A stretch of 64,000 nt of DNA from Pseudomonas sp. WN033 (GTDB lineage Bacteria; Pseudomonadota; Gammaproteobacteria; Pseudomonadales; Pseudomonadaceae), in the NCBI GenBank assembly GCA_002287035.1, contig NSKG01000002.1, forward strand, positions 62,001 to 126,000, in the 5' to 3' direction. The notes beneath the pieces are model-generated. The model had not been told where the DNA came from. It made no database searches and saw nothing but the letters and a program-made list of their open reading frames with translations. Shown here piece after piece: positions 35,928 through 44,780 of this stretch. Numbering within the stretch: position 1 is the stretch's first letter; each line of letters begins with the position of its first letter. The translations under genes and the position numbers were made by a program.

Positions 35928-37175
35928 CTACACAAGGAACTGCCGGACCTTGGCCAAAGCCTCAAAAAGGCGATCGACATCGGCACGGGTGTTGTAGAAA
36001 CTGAAGCTGGCACGCACTGTGCCAGGAATACCAAACTGATCCATGATCGGCTGGGCACAGTGATTCCCGGTCCGCACCGCCACGCCCTGCTGATCCAGCA
36101 GCATCCCGATATCATGGGGGTGGGCACCTTCGAGCAAAAAGCTCATCACGCTGGTTTTGCGGGCAGCAGTCCCGACCAGGATCACACCGGGAGTATTGCG
36201 TGCACAGTTTTCGGCGTAGGCCAATAAAGCCTGCTCATGAGCCGTCGCACCAGCGCGGTCCAGGCCCTGGATGTAATCAATGGCCGCCCCCAAACCGATT
36301 ACACCGGCGATGTCCGGGGTGCCGGCTTCAAACTTGTAGGGCAGTTGATTGAAGGTAGTGCCAGCAAAGCTGACCGACTCGATCATTTCGCCACCGCCCT
36401 GATAAGGTGGCATCGCCTCCAGCAGAGCTGCCTTGCCATAAAGCACACCCAGACCGGTCGGACCAAACAGCTTGTGCGAGGAAAAAGCGTAGAAATCGCA
36501 GTCCAGGGCCTGTACATCAACCTCGAAATGGCTGACCGCCTGGGCCCCGTCGATCAGACATAAGGCTCCAACGCTATGAGCCAGACGCACGACCTGCTCA
36601 ACCGGATTGATGGTGCCCAAAGCGTTGGACACATGCACGCAGGCAACCATTCGCACCCGCTCATCAAGCATGGCTTCCAGAGCGGCCATATCCAGCGTAC
36701 CACTGGCATCGACAGGAATCGGTTCAACACTGGCGCCCTTCTCCGCCGCCACCAGTTGCCACGGCACGATGTCCGAATGATGCTCCATGGCCGAAACCAG
36801 AATCCGGTCACCCGGCTTGAGCTGGCTGCGCCCCCAGCATGCTGCGACCAGATTGATGCCCTCAGTGGTACCGCGAGTCCAGATGATTTCACGCCGCTCG
36901 GCGGCATGGATGAACTGCTGAACCTTGACCCTGGCGGCCTCGAACTTTTCCGTCGCACGGTCAGCCAGCGCATGGGCACCACGGTGCACATTGCTGTTGT
37001 CCTGACGGTAATAGTCGCTGATTGCCTGGATCACCGCTTCCGGCTTCTGGGTCGTGGCGGCATTGTCCAGATAGACCAGAGGATGCCCGTTGACCTGCTG
37101 ATGCAGGATCGGGAAGTCCTTGCGGACACGCTCGGCATCGAAAGCCGGCTTGAGGTTCAGCACCTGGTCATTCAT
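35928..37175 (-). CDS. sufS: Cysteine desulfurase SufS (group II)
   Basis: 415 aa. PLP enzyme that removes sulfur from cysteine. PLP Lys lies in AFSSHKLFGPTGLG, and the catalytic Cys373 in VRTGNHCAQP, the short-loop group II form. N-terminal VYLDNAATTQKPEAV is typical. Its ATG overlaps the sufD end by 8 bases. Pairs with the SufE encoded downstream. Confidence 0.96.
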   Translation of the reverse strand: MNDQVLNLKPAFDAERVRKDFPILHQQVNGHPLVYLDNAATTQKPEAVIQAISDYYRQDNSNVHRGAHALADRATEKFEAARVKVQQFIHAAERREIIWTRGTTEGINLVAACWGRSQLKPGDRILVSAMEHHSDIVPWQLVAAEKGASVEPIPVDASGTLDMAALEAMLDERVRMVACVHVSNALGTINPVEQVVRLAHSVGALCLIDGAQAVSHFEVDVQALDCDFYAFSSHKLFGPTGLGVLYGKAALLEAMPPYQGGGEMIESVSFAGTTFNQLPYKFEAGTPDIAGVIGLGAAIDYIQGLDRAGATAHEQALLAYAENCARNTPGVILVGTAARKTSVMSFLLEGAHPHDIGMLLDQQGVAVRTGNHCAQPIMDQFGIPGTVRASFSFYNTRADVDRLFEALAKVRQFLV

Positions 37176-38475
37176 AAGCTAATTGTCCCACCTGTTCGCT
37201 GCCCTGACCAAACAAAGTGGCCAGACGCGGGCGCAAATAGTCCTGAATGGCCTGTTCCGGCACTTCGTTCAGCAGCTCATTGATGAAACCGAAGCTGAGC
37301 ATGGTGCGTGCATCGGCCTCGGATACGCCACGGCTTTGCAGATAATACAGCGAGGTCTCATCCAACTGAGCGATGGTCGCGCCATGGGCACAGCGCACAT
37401 CGTCAGCATAGATTTCCAGCTCGGGCTTGGTGTCGATCTCGGCATTGGGCGAAGTCAGCAAATTCTTGTTGCTGAGTTCGGCCAGGGTCTTCTGGGCCTG
37501 AGGATGGATATGAATCCGACCATTGAATACTGCCTTGGCCGAGTCTCCGACGATACCCCGGAACACCTCATTGCTGGTGCAGTGCGGCACACAATGCTCG
37601 ATATTGGTGTGGTAGTCGATCAACTGGCGATTGCGCGGCAGGTAGACCCCATCCAGTTCCAGATGCGCACCCTCACCCCGGTGATTGACCTGATAGTCGA
37701 TCCGCTTGAGCCGGCTGCCCTGGGCCAGAGTGAAGCCATGGAAACGGGCATCGCGCTGCAGATCAACATGCACGCCACCAACATGCAGCAGGTCTTCCTG
37801 CTCAAGGTTGAGGCGATAATGCTGTACCTGGGCATTAGTCCCGACCACAACCTCGGTCAGGCTGTTGACGAAGCCGTTCTGGCTGGCATCACTGGAGACA
37901 TAGTGCTCAATCAGTTCGGCCTGACTGTTATCCTCCAGCACCACCAGTACGCGCTGGCTGGCCACTGCCGGCTCCGCGTTGGGGGTCGAGACATTCAAGA
38001 TATAGACCGGCTTGGCCAGTTTCTGGCCACGGCCAACATGGACCAGCACGCCGTCGGCCGCCCAGGCGTTGCTCAGCGCCGCAAACAAGTGCCGCTGGCT
38101 GTCCACCACCTTGCCCAGATGTTGCTGAATCAGCACCTGTTGCTGCTCATCGGCTGAGGCAAAGCGCACCACGCCAGTCGGCAGCGGATCGGAATGGGTC
38201 GCATCGAACACACCGTTGACGAATACCAGACGAGTCGCGTCCAGCTCAATCGGCTCGACCGAGCCTTGCCAATCAGAGCCCTCGGCCTGCCCCCAGCGCG
38301 CCGGCGCGTCGTTGGCCAGCGGCGTCAGCGGGGTGTATTTCCACAGTTCGGTTTTACGGGTCGGCCAACTTGCCGCCGACCAGCTATCGGCGCCCTGGCG
38401 ACGCAACGCATCAAGCCAGGCAGGGCTTTGCTGTTGCTGCGCCAGTTCCAGAGCCAGTTGTTGGAAGTCGCTCAT
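37168..38475 (-). CDS. sufD: SufD, scaffold subunit
   Basis: 435 aa. Right-handed beta-helix core partner of SufB in the SufBC2D scaffold. Typical stretches are HYVSSDASQNGFVNSLTEV, DYHTNIEHCVPHCTSNEVFRGI and the conserved C-terminal His site in DDVRCAHGATIAQLDE. ATG at 38475; an upstream in-frame extension lies inside sufC and is rejected. Four bases after sufC. Confidence 0.94.
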   Translation of the reverse strand: MSDFQQLALELAQQQQSPAWLDALRRQGADSWSAASWPTRKTELWKYTPLTPLANDAPARWGQAEGSDWQGSVEPIELDATRLVFVNGVFDATHSDPLPTGVVRFASADEQQQVLIQQHLGKVVDSQRHLFAALSNAWAADGVLVHVGRGQKLAKPVYILNVSTPNAEPAVASQRVLVVLEDNSQAELIEHYVSSDASQNGFVNSLTEVVVGTNAQVQHYRLNLEQEDLLHVGGVHVDLQRDARFHGFTLAQGSRLKRIDYQVNHRGEGAHLELDGVYLPRNRQLIDYHTNIEHCVPHCTSNEVFRGIVGDSAKAVFNGRIHIHPQAQKTLAELSNKNLLTSPNAEIDTKPELEIYADDVRCAHGATIAQLDETSLYYLQSRGVSEADARTMLSFGFINELLNEVPEQAIQDYLRPRLATLFGQGSEQVGQLAYE

Positions 38476-38479
38476 GGGC

Positions 38480-39229
38480 TCAGGCCACCTCGCCTTCAAG
38501 CCAGCCATAGCCCTTGGCCTCAAGCTCGAGGGCCAGGCTCTTGTCGCCGGACTTAACGATCCGGCCACCGGCCAGCACGTGAACATAATCGGGAACGATG
38601 TAATCGAGCAGGCGCTGGTAGTGAGTCACCACCAGGAAGCTACGCTTGCCGTCACGCATGGCGTTGACTCCGTCAGCCACCACTTGCAAGGCATCGATAT
38701 CCAGACCCGAGTCGGTCTCATCGAGGATGCACAGATCCGGCTCGAGCAGCATCATCTGCATGATCTCGTTGCGTTTCTTTTCCCCGCCTGAGAAACCTTC
38801 GTTAACCCCACGCTTGAGGAAGCTGGGGTCCAGGCTGACGCGTTTGCTGGTTTCACGGGCGAGCTTCATGAACTCGACCGACGACAACTCAGGCAGCGCC
38901 TGGTGCTTGCGCTTGGCATCGACTGCGGCCTTGAGGAACTCCATGTTGCTCACGCCCGGAATTTCGACCGGGTACTGAAACGCCAGGAACAGGCCTTCGC
39001 GGGCACGCTCTTCGGTATCCATATCCAGCAGGTCATGGCCCTTGAAGAGCACGCTGCCAGAGGTCGCTTCGTAACCAGGACGCCCAGACAGCACATTACC
39101 CAGGGTGCTCTTGCCCGAACCGTTAGGCCCCATGATCGCATGGACCTCGCCCGGCTTTACCTCGATGCTCAACCCCTTAAGGATATTTTTTTCTTCAACT
39201 TTGGCGCACAAATCTTTGATAGATAACAT
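38480..39229 (-). CDS. sufC: SufC ATPase
   Basis: 249 aa. ABC-type ATPase of the SufBCD complex. Walker A GPNGSGKST, signature FSGGEKKRNE, Walker B LCILDETDSGLD, His switch VVTHYQRLL. ATG at 39229 with AGG nine bases before; a TTG at 39238 is in frame. Lies between sufB and sufD. Confidence 0.96.
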   Translation of the reverse strand: MLSIKDLCAKVEEKNILKGLSIEVKPGEVHAIMGPNGSGKSTLGNVLSGRPGYEATSGSVLFKGHDLLDMDTEERAREGLFLAFQYPVEIPGVSNMEFLKAAVDAKRKHQALPELSSVEFMKLARETSKRVSLDPSFLKRGVNEGFSGGEKKRNEIMQMMLLEPDLCILDETDSGLDIDALQVVADGVNAMRDGKRSFLVVTHYQRLLDYIVPDYVHVLAGGRIVKSGDKSLALELEAKGYGWLEGEVA

Positions 39230-39282
39230 ATTTGTCAACCTGAAACCGTCTTAAAACCAATCCACTGATCCGCTGCTGGCGA

Positions 39283-40719
39283 TCAGCCCACTGAACCTTC
39301 AAGGCTGACTTCGAGCAACTTGCCAGCCTCAACTGCGAACTCCATCGGCAACTCCTTGAACACCTCGCGGCAGAAGCCGTTGACGATCATGGAAATGGCC
39401 TTTTCCGCATCCAGACCGCGCTGCTGGCACAGGAACAGTTGGTCATCGCTGACCTTGGATGTAGTGGCCTCGTGCTCGATTACCGCACTGGGGTTCTTGC
39501 TCTCGATATAGGGGAAGGTGTGAGCCCCGCAACGATCACCGATCAGCAGCGAATCACACTGGGTGTAGTTGCGCGCGCCTTCAGCACCAGGGTTAATCCG
39601 TACCAGCCCGCGATAGGCGCTGTCGCTCTGGCCGGCCGAAATCCCCTTGGCAACGATGGTCGAACGGGTATTCTTGCCCAGGTGGATCATCTTGGTGCCG
39701 GTATCGGCCTGCTGGAAATTATTGGTCAGCGCGACCGAATAGAACTCACCGACGCTGTTGTCTCCCTTGAGAATACAACTCGGGTATTTCCAGGTTACCG
39801 CCGAGCCGGTCTCGACCTGGGTCCAGGAAATCTTCGCATTGGTGTGGGCAATGCCACGCTTGGTGACGAAGTTGTAGATACCGCCCTTGCCTTCAGCGTT
39901 ACCCGGATACCAGTTCTGAACGGTGGAGTACTTGATCTGGGCGTTGTCCATGGCAACCAGCTCGACCACGGCAGCATGCAACTGATTTTCATCGCGCATC
40001 GGCGCGGTACAGCCTTCCAGATAGCTGACGTAGGAGCCTTCGTCGGCCACGATCAGGGTCCGCTCGAACTGCCCGGTGTTCATCTCGTTGATCCGGAAGT
40101 AAGTCGACAGCTCCATCGGACAGCGCACACCCTTGGGGATATAGACAAACGAACCATCGGAGAATACCGCCGAGTTCAGCGCGGCATAGAAGTTGTCTCT
40201 CTGCGGAACCACGCTACCCAGGTATTTCTGCACCAGATCCGGGAAACGCTTCACCGCTTCACTGATCGGGCAGAAGATTACTCCAGCTTCTTCCAGCTTC
40301 TCGCGGAAGGTGGTCACTACCGAAACCGAGTCGAAGACCGCATCGACCGCCACACCGGCGAGCATTTCCTGCTCATGCAGCGGAATGCCGAGTTTTTCAT
40401 AGGTCGCCAGCAGCTCCGGATCGACCTCGTCGAGGCTCTTGGGCTTGTTGGCCATGCTCTTGGGCGCGGAATAATAGGATACCGCCTGGAAATCGATTTC
40501 CGGATAGTGGACATGGGCCCACTTGGGCTCTTCCATTTCCTGCCAGGCGCGAAACGCCTTCAAGCGCCACTCGAGCAGCCATTCGGGCTCCTCTTTCTTG
40601 GCCGAAATGAAACGAATCACGTCTTCATTCAGTCCAGGTGGCAGGGTCTCGGACTCAATGGCCGAATGGAACCCGGCCGCGTAGTCCTTCTTGATAAGGC
40701 TTTCGACTTCTTCAGTCAC
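39283..40719 (-). CDS. sufB: SufB, scaffold subunit
   Basis: 478 aa. Main assembly scaffold for new clusters. Conserved [64 protein letters not shown] and FCREV near the C-terminus are all present. The start is a GTG at 40719 behind GAGGTG. First suf gene, 99 bases after iscR. Confidence 0.96.
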   Translation of the reverse strand: MTEEVESLIKKDYAAGFHSAIESETLPPGLNEDVIRFISAKKEEPEWLLEWRLKAFRAWQEMEEPKWAHVHYPEIDFQAVSYYSAPKSMANKPKSLDEVDPELLATYEKLGIPLHEQEMLAGVAVDAVFDSVSVVTTFREKLEEAGVIFCPISEAVKRFPDLVQKYLGSVVPQRDNFYAALNSAVFSDGSFVYIPKGVRCPMELSTYFRINEMNTGQFERTLIVADEGSYVSYLEGCTAPMRDENQLHAAVVELVAMDNAQIKYSTVQNWYPGNAEGKGGIYNFVTKRGIAHTNAKISWTQVETGSAVTWKYPSCILKGDNSVGEFYSVALTNNFQQADTGTKMIHLGKNTRSTIVAKGISAGQSDSAYRGLVRINPGAEGARNYTQCDSLLIGDRCGAHTFPYIESKNPSAVIEHEATTSKVSDDQLFLCQQRGLDAEKAISMIVNGFCREVFKELPMEFAVEAGKLLEVSLEGSVG

Positions 40720-40818
40720 GGTATCACCTCAATCATGCAGCCCTCGATATGGGGCCGCCACTTCAGTTCAGGCTAGCGGATCCATGCTCCGCAGGATGAA
40801 CGGCTCTTCCGACCGTTT

Positions 40819-41301
40819 TCAGATAATGCGTTCCAGGTTGACCACACTCTCATGGCCATTGCTACAGCCACGGTCCTGGCGGGAACGTACGCGCTGGATA
40901 TCGTCGCGGGACACCAGATCAGCCAGAGTGATATCACTTAGAAACTGGCGCAGGCGATCACTCAGATCGGACCACAGGTGATGGGTCAGACACACCTCGC
41001 CATGCTGGCAGTCGCCTTTGCCCATGCATCGGGTGGCATCCATGGAGTCGTTCACCGCTTCGACGATCTGTGCCACGCTGATAGCACCCGCACCGCCGGC
41101 CAGACGGTAACCGCCACCGGGACCGCGAACGCTTTCAACCAGCTTGCTGCGGCGCAATTTGGCAAACAACTGTTCCAGATAGGAGATCGATACGCCCTGA
41201 CGCATGGAAATATCCGCCAGGGTAATCGGCCCCTGGTCCTCGTGGAGCGCCAGGTCCAGCATGGCCGTTACGGCATAGCGGCCCTTGGTCGTCAGTCGCA
41301 T
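40819..41301 (-). CDS. iscR: IscR-type Rrf2 iron-sulfur regulator of the suf operon
   Basis: 160 aa. N-terminal winged HTH ([52 protein letters not shown]). The 2Fe-2S ligands Cys92, Cys98, Cys104 and His107 have the same numbering as E. coli IscR. The holo form should repress its own promoter through the type 1 site upstream. Here it heads a suf operon and not the isc operon it usually controls in Pseudomonas. A longer frame to 41343 lacks a suitable start. Confidence 0.95.
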   Translation of the reverse strand: MRLTTKGRYAVTAMLDLALHEDQGPITLADISMRQGVSISYLEQLFAKLRRSKLVESVRGPGGGYRLAGGAGAISVAQIVEAVNDSMDATRCMGKGDCQHGEVCLTHHLWSDLSDRLRQFLSDITLADLVSRDDIQRVRSRQDRGCSNGHESVVNLERII

Positions 41302-41342
41302 AGAAGCTCCCAAGCCCTTGATGACATGCCCGGCATGATGCA

Positions 41343-41367
41343 ATATCCAAGCAAATCAGTCAAGTAT
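41343..41367 (-). promoter_or_regulatory. IscR type 1 operator
   Basis: The 25-base minus-strand sequence beginning ATACTTGACT and ending TTGGATAT agrees with the IscR type 1 consensus at 22 of 25 positions by my hand count; mismatches are in the right half (AG and C). It lies 42-66 bases before the iscR start, downstream of one candidate promoter and overlapping a possible -35 (TTGACT). Confidence 0.8.
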
Positions 41368-41399
41368 TTGACCCGATAAACGACCGCTCAGGCCCGCGC

Positions 41400-41428
41400 A
41401 GTATAAGAGTTTTGCCACTAATCTTGAA
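41400..41428 (-). promoter_or_regulatory. Candidate sigma-70 promoter of iscR-suf
   Basis: Minus strand TTCAAG (41428-41423) and TATACT (41405-41400) with a 17-base spacer. The IscR site would lie about 30-50 bases downstream of the start of transcription. Confidence 0.4.
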
Positions 41429-41480
41429 GGAAAAGCATGGTACTCAATCAGGCTGACTAATTGACCATAAAATGGCTGAT

Positions 41481-41509
41481 ACAAACCTGTAATGAGTGTT
41501 ATCGTTTGT
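41481..41509. promoter_or_regulatory. Imperfect palindromic operator before aldehyde dehydrogenase
   Basis: ACAAAC (41481-41486) and GTTTGT (41504-41509) are perfect inverted halves, and the inner TGTAA/TTAT extend the symmetry imperfectly. ACAAAC-type half-sites are common for TetR-family repressors. No such regulator gene is in the window next to it. Lies 39 bases before the start codon. Confidence 0.4.
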
Positions 41510-41547
41510 CAGTTTTCATGAACAGTACAAAAAGGAGTCAGTGCACC

Positions 41548-42984
41548 ATGAGCCACACCCGGCAGTTCTATATCAATGGCCAGTGGGTTGCTCCCAAGGG
41601 CGATAAAACCCTGGACGTCATCAATCCTGCCACTGAAGAAGTAGTGGCCACCATTGCTCTGGGCAACAAAGAGGATGTTGACTTGGCTGTGGACGCTGCG
41701 CGCGAGGCCTTTGAAAGCTACTCGCAGACCAGCCGCGAAGAGCGTCAGGCCCTGCTCGGTCGCGTCATTGAAGTCTTCAAGAAGCGCATGGGTGACGTTG
41801 CCGTCGCCATTTCCCAGGAAATGGGTGCGCCGGCCAAGCTGTCACAGGTTGCCCAGGCGCCGTCCGGGCTGGGCCATTTCGCCACCGCCCTCGAAGCACT
41901 CAAGCATTTCGAGTTCGAAGAGCAAATCGGCACCACCCAGGTAGTCAAGGAACCCATTGGCGTTTGCGGTCTGATCACCCCCTGGAACTGGCCGATGAAC
42001 CAGCTCACCTGCAAGGTCGCCCCGGCGCTGGCCACCGGCTGCACCATGGTACTCAAGCCGTCCGAAGTTGCCCCGCTGTCAGCTCTGCTGCTGGCCGAGA
42101 TTCTTGATGAAGCCGGTGTCCCGCCAGGCGTGTTCAACCTGGTCAACGGCGATGGCCCGACCGTGGGTGCCGCCATGTCCGCCCACCCCGGCATCGACAT
42201 GATGTCATTCACTGGTTCCACCGGAGCCGGTCGCCAGGTAATGATGAACAGCGCTCAAACCATCAAGCGTGTTGCACTGGAGCTCGGTGGCAAGTCCGCC
42301 AACATCCTGCTCGATGATGTCAACTTCGAGAAGATGGTTGCCCATGGAGTGATGAGCTGCATGAACAACAGCGGCCAGTCCTGTAACGCACCGACCCGCA
42401 TGCTGGTGCCCAACAACCGTATGGATGAAGTCGCCGCGATTGCCGAAGCTGTAGTCGCCAAGGTCAAGGCCGGTGATCCGAACGCCGAAGATACCGTTAT
42501 CGGCCCGGTAGTCTCCCATGCCCAGTTCGACAAGATTCAGACTCTGATCCAGGCCGGCATCGACGAAGGCGCGCGGCTGATCGCCGGCGGCACCGGCAAG
42601 CCGGAGGGGCTGGACAAGGGTTACTTTGTCAAGCCGACCATCTTCACCCACGTCACCAACGAGATGACCATCGCTCGCCAGGAAATTTTTGGCCCAGTGC
42701 TGTCGATCATCGGTTATGAAGATGAAGAGGATGCTATCCGCATCGCCAACGACACCAACTACGGCCTGTCCGGTTATGTTTCATCGGCTGACCTGGATCG
42801 CGCTCGCCGCGTTGCCCGTCGCATCCGAACCGGCATGGTCCACCTCAACGGTGCACCGTTGGACAACAAGGCGCCGTTTGGCGGCTACAAGGAGTCGGGT
42901 ATCGGTCGCGAATGGGGCCATTACGGCTTCGAGGACTTCCTCGAAGTGAAGTCGATCTTCGGCTACCACCCCAAGCAGGCGTAA
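41548..42984 (+). CDS. NAD(P)-dependent aldehyde dehydrogenase
   Basis: 478 aa, full length. Catalytic Cys in MNNSGQSCNAPTRM, general base Glu in ALELGGKSANIL, Rossmann entry PWNWPMNQLTCKVAPAL, and GFTGST-like SFTGSTGAGRQV. Oxidises an aldehyde to a carboxylate in the cytoplasm; substrate not deducible. AAAGGAGT precedes the ATG at 41548. Single-gene unit, divergent to iscR and convergent with pntB. Confidence 0.9.
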   Translation: MSHTRQFYINGQWVAPKGDKTLDVINPATEEVVATIALGNKEDVDLAVDAAREAFESYSQTSREERQALLGRVIEVFKKRMGDVAVAISQEMGAPAKLSQVAQAPSGLGHFATALEALKHFEFEEQIGTTQVVKEPIGVCGLITPWNWPMNQLTCKVAPALATGCTMVLKPSEVAPLSALLLAEILDEAGVPPGVFNLVNGDGPTVGAAMSAHPGIDMMSFTGSTGAGRQVMMNSAQTIKRVALELGGKSANILLDDVNFEKMVAHGVMSCMNNSGQSCNAPTRMLVPNNRMDEVAAIAEAVVAKVKAGDPNAEDTVIGPVVSHAQFDKIQTLIQAGIDEGARLIAGGTGKPEGLDKGYFVKPTIFTHVTNEMTIARQEIFGPVLSIIGYEDEEDAIRIANDTNYGLSGYVSSADLDRARRVARRIRTGMVHLNGAPLDNKAPFGGYKESGIGREWGHYGFEDFLEVKSIFGYHPKQA

Positions 42985-42998
42985 GCTCAGAAAGCCAA

Positions 42999-43026
42999 GG
43001 TGAGGGCGGCAAAAGCCGCCCTCACC
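42999..43026. terminator. Hairpin shared by aldehyde dehydrogenase gene and pntB 3' ends
   Basis: Perfect 12-base arms GGTGAGGGCGGC and GCCGCCCTCACC with an AAAA loop. The right arm includes the pntB stop codon (43022-43024). No T-run on either side, so it may be a block to antisense transcription or a 3' stabiliser. Confidence 0.6.
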
Positions 43027-44446
43027 CCAGCGCTTTAACCGCCTCAATCATCTGCACCATGACCTTCTGCGCATCGCCATACACCATTGAGGTGTTTTCG
43101 GCATAGAACAACTCGTTTTCAACCCCTGAATACCCTTTGCCCTGCCCGCGCTTGATCACGTAGGCCTGATGGGCCTGATCGACATTGAGAATCGGCATGC
43201 CATAGATCGGGCTGGACTTGCGTGTCCGGGCGGCGGGATTGACCACATCATTGGCACCAATGACTACGGCCACATCGGCCTGGGTGAAGTCTTCGTTGAT
43301 ATCCTCCAGATCCGCAATAATGTCGTAAGGCACCCCCGCCTCGGCCAGCAAAACATTCATATGCCCGGGCATCCGCCCAGCCACCGGATGGATCGCAAAG
43401 CGCACATCCACGCCCTGCTTCTGCAATAGTTTCACGAACTCATAGAGCTTGTGTTGAGCCTGAGCTACCGCCAGACCATAGCCGGGAACGATGATGACCT
43501 TGCTGGCGTAGTACATGGCGATTGCCGCATCCGAAGCCTCACTGGCCTTCATGCTGCCCTGTATATCTCCGGCATCGCCCTCCTCGTCGCCGCCGAACTG
43601 ACTGAACAGCACATTGGTTACCGACCGGTTCATGGCCTTGGCCATCATCAAGGTCAGCAACGTACCGGCCGAGCCAACGACCGTGCCGGCAATAATCATC
43701 GCAGGGTTCTGCAAAACGAAACCCTCGAATGCCACGGCCAGACCAGTCAAGGCGTTGTAAAGTGAGATCACCACTGGCATATCGGCCCCGCCAATCGGCG
43801 TGGTAATCATCACCCCCAGTGCCAGCGCAATCAGGAAGAACACCGCAATCAGCAGCATCGGCGGCTCGGCTCCAGCCATCCCGGCAGTGACCACCGCCGC
43901 GCCGGTAGCTAGCGAAGCGAAGAACAGCACGGCATTGACCAGTTGCTGCATCGGCAGGCGCAGTACTCGATTCAAGCGGCCATCGAGCTTGGCCCAGGCC
44001 ACCAGCGATCCAGACAGCGCCACCGAGCCGATCAGCCCACCCAGTACTGCCAGAATGCTGATCACCACACCATGGGCCTGAGCATTGCCGGAAAATAGCT
44101 CGACCGCCGCAATCGCCGCCGCCGCGCCGCCCCCCATGCCGTTGTACAGCGCCACCATCTGCGGCATGTTGGTCATCGCCACTTTCTTGCCGCTGTACCA
44201 GGCCCAGCCAACCCCAAGCCCCAGAGCAATCAGCACCAGGGCGATGTTCATGGTCAGATGTGGCTGAGCCCGTTCATTGACATCGAAGCCGTAGAGAAAG
44301 GCCACCACCACCGCCAGCGCCATGCCCCAGCCGGCGACCAGGATGCCAGAACGCGCGGTAACCGGGCTGGACATGCGTTTGAGACCGTAGATGAACAGCA
44401 GTGCCGCGACAAAATAAGCCGTCTCGATGATCAGCGAGGTGTCCAT
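43022..44446 (-). CDS. pntB: NAD(P) transhydrogenase subunit beta
   Basis: 474 aa. Membrane part with about eight TM helices and the C-terminal NADP-binding domain III (VPGYGLAVAQAQHKLYEFVKLL, HPVAGRMPGHMNVLLAEAGVPYD, GANDVVNPAA, GMPILNVDQA). Uses the proton gradient to make NADPH from NADH. Three bases after pntAB. Confidence 0.96.
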   Translation of the reverse strand: MDTSLIIETAYFVAALLFIYGLKRMSSPVTARSGILVAGWGMALAVVVAFLYGFDVNERAQPHLTMNIALVLIALGLGVGWAWYSGKKVAMTNMPQMVALYNGMGGGAAAAIAAVELFSGNAQAHGVVISILAVLGGLIGSVALSGSLVAWAKLDGRLNRVLRLPMQQLVNAVLFFASLATGAAVVTAGMAGAEPPMLLIAVFFLIALALGVMITTPIGGADMPVVISLYNALTGLAVAFEGFVLQNPAMIIAGTVVGSAGTLLTLMMAKAMNRSVTNVLFSQFGGDEEGDAGDIQGSMKASEASDAAIAMYYASKVIIVPGYGLAVAQAQHKLYEFVKLLQKQGVDVRFAIHPVAGRMPGHMNVLLAEAGVPYDIIADLEDINEDFTQADVAVVIGANDVVNPAARTRKSSPIYGMPILNVDQAHQAYVIKRGQGKGYSGVENELFYAENTSMVYGDAQKVMVQMIEAVKALG

Positions 44447-44449
44447 GAC

Positions 44450-44776
44450 TTACTCCTTGTCAGCCGCTGCAGCATCCCGCTTGTCGCTGGGCTTGAACAT
44501 CTCCAGCATGCGTTCGGTCACCACGTAGCCCCCGGCGGCATTGCCGGCACCGAGCAATACGCCGACAAAACCAATCACCTGCTCAAGCGGTGATCCAGCA
44601 TTAAGCAATGCCCACATGGCGCCGACTACCACGATCCCGTGAATAAAGTTGGAGCCGGACATCAATGGCGTGTGCAGGATCGCCGGTACCCGGGCGATGA
44701 CCTCGTAACCGGTAAAGGCCGCCAGCATGAAGATATACAGTGCAACGAACCCGGTGATGGTACTGGTGAAGTCCAT
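44450..44776 (-). CDS. pntAB: NAD(P) transhydrogenase subunit alpha part 2
   Basis: 108 aa. Three TM helices (ALYIFMLAAFTGYEVI, FIHGIVVVGAMWALL, VIGFVGVLLGAGNAAGGYVVTERML). It is the separately coded membrane tail of the alpha subunit, as in Pseudomonas and Rhodospirillum three-gene transhydrogenases. Confidence 0.95.
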   Translation of the reverse strand: MDFTSTITGFVALYIFMLAAFTGYEVIARVPAILHTPLMSGSNFIHGIVVVGAMWALLNAGSPLEQVIGFVGVLLGAGNAAGGYVVTERMLEMFKPSDKRDAAAADKE

Positions 44777-44780
44777 GGTC

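Noticed and set aside
39439-40776. A 445-codon open frame antisense to sufB
   Set aside because: Same effect of codon bias on the opposite strand; sufB on the minus strand is unmistakable.
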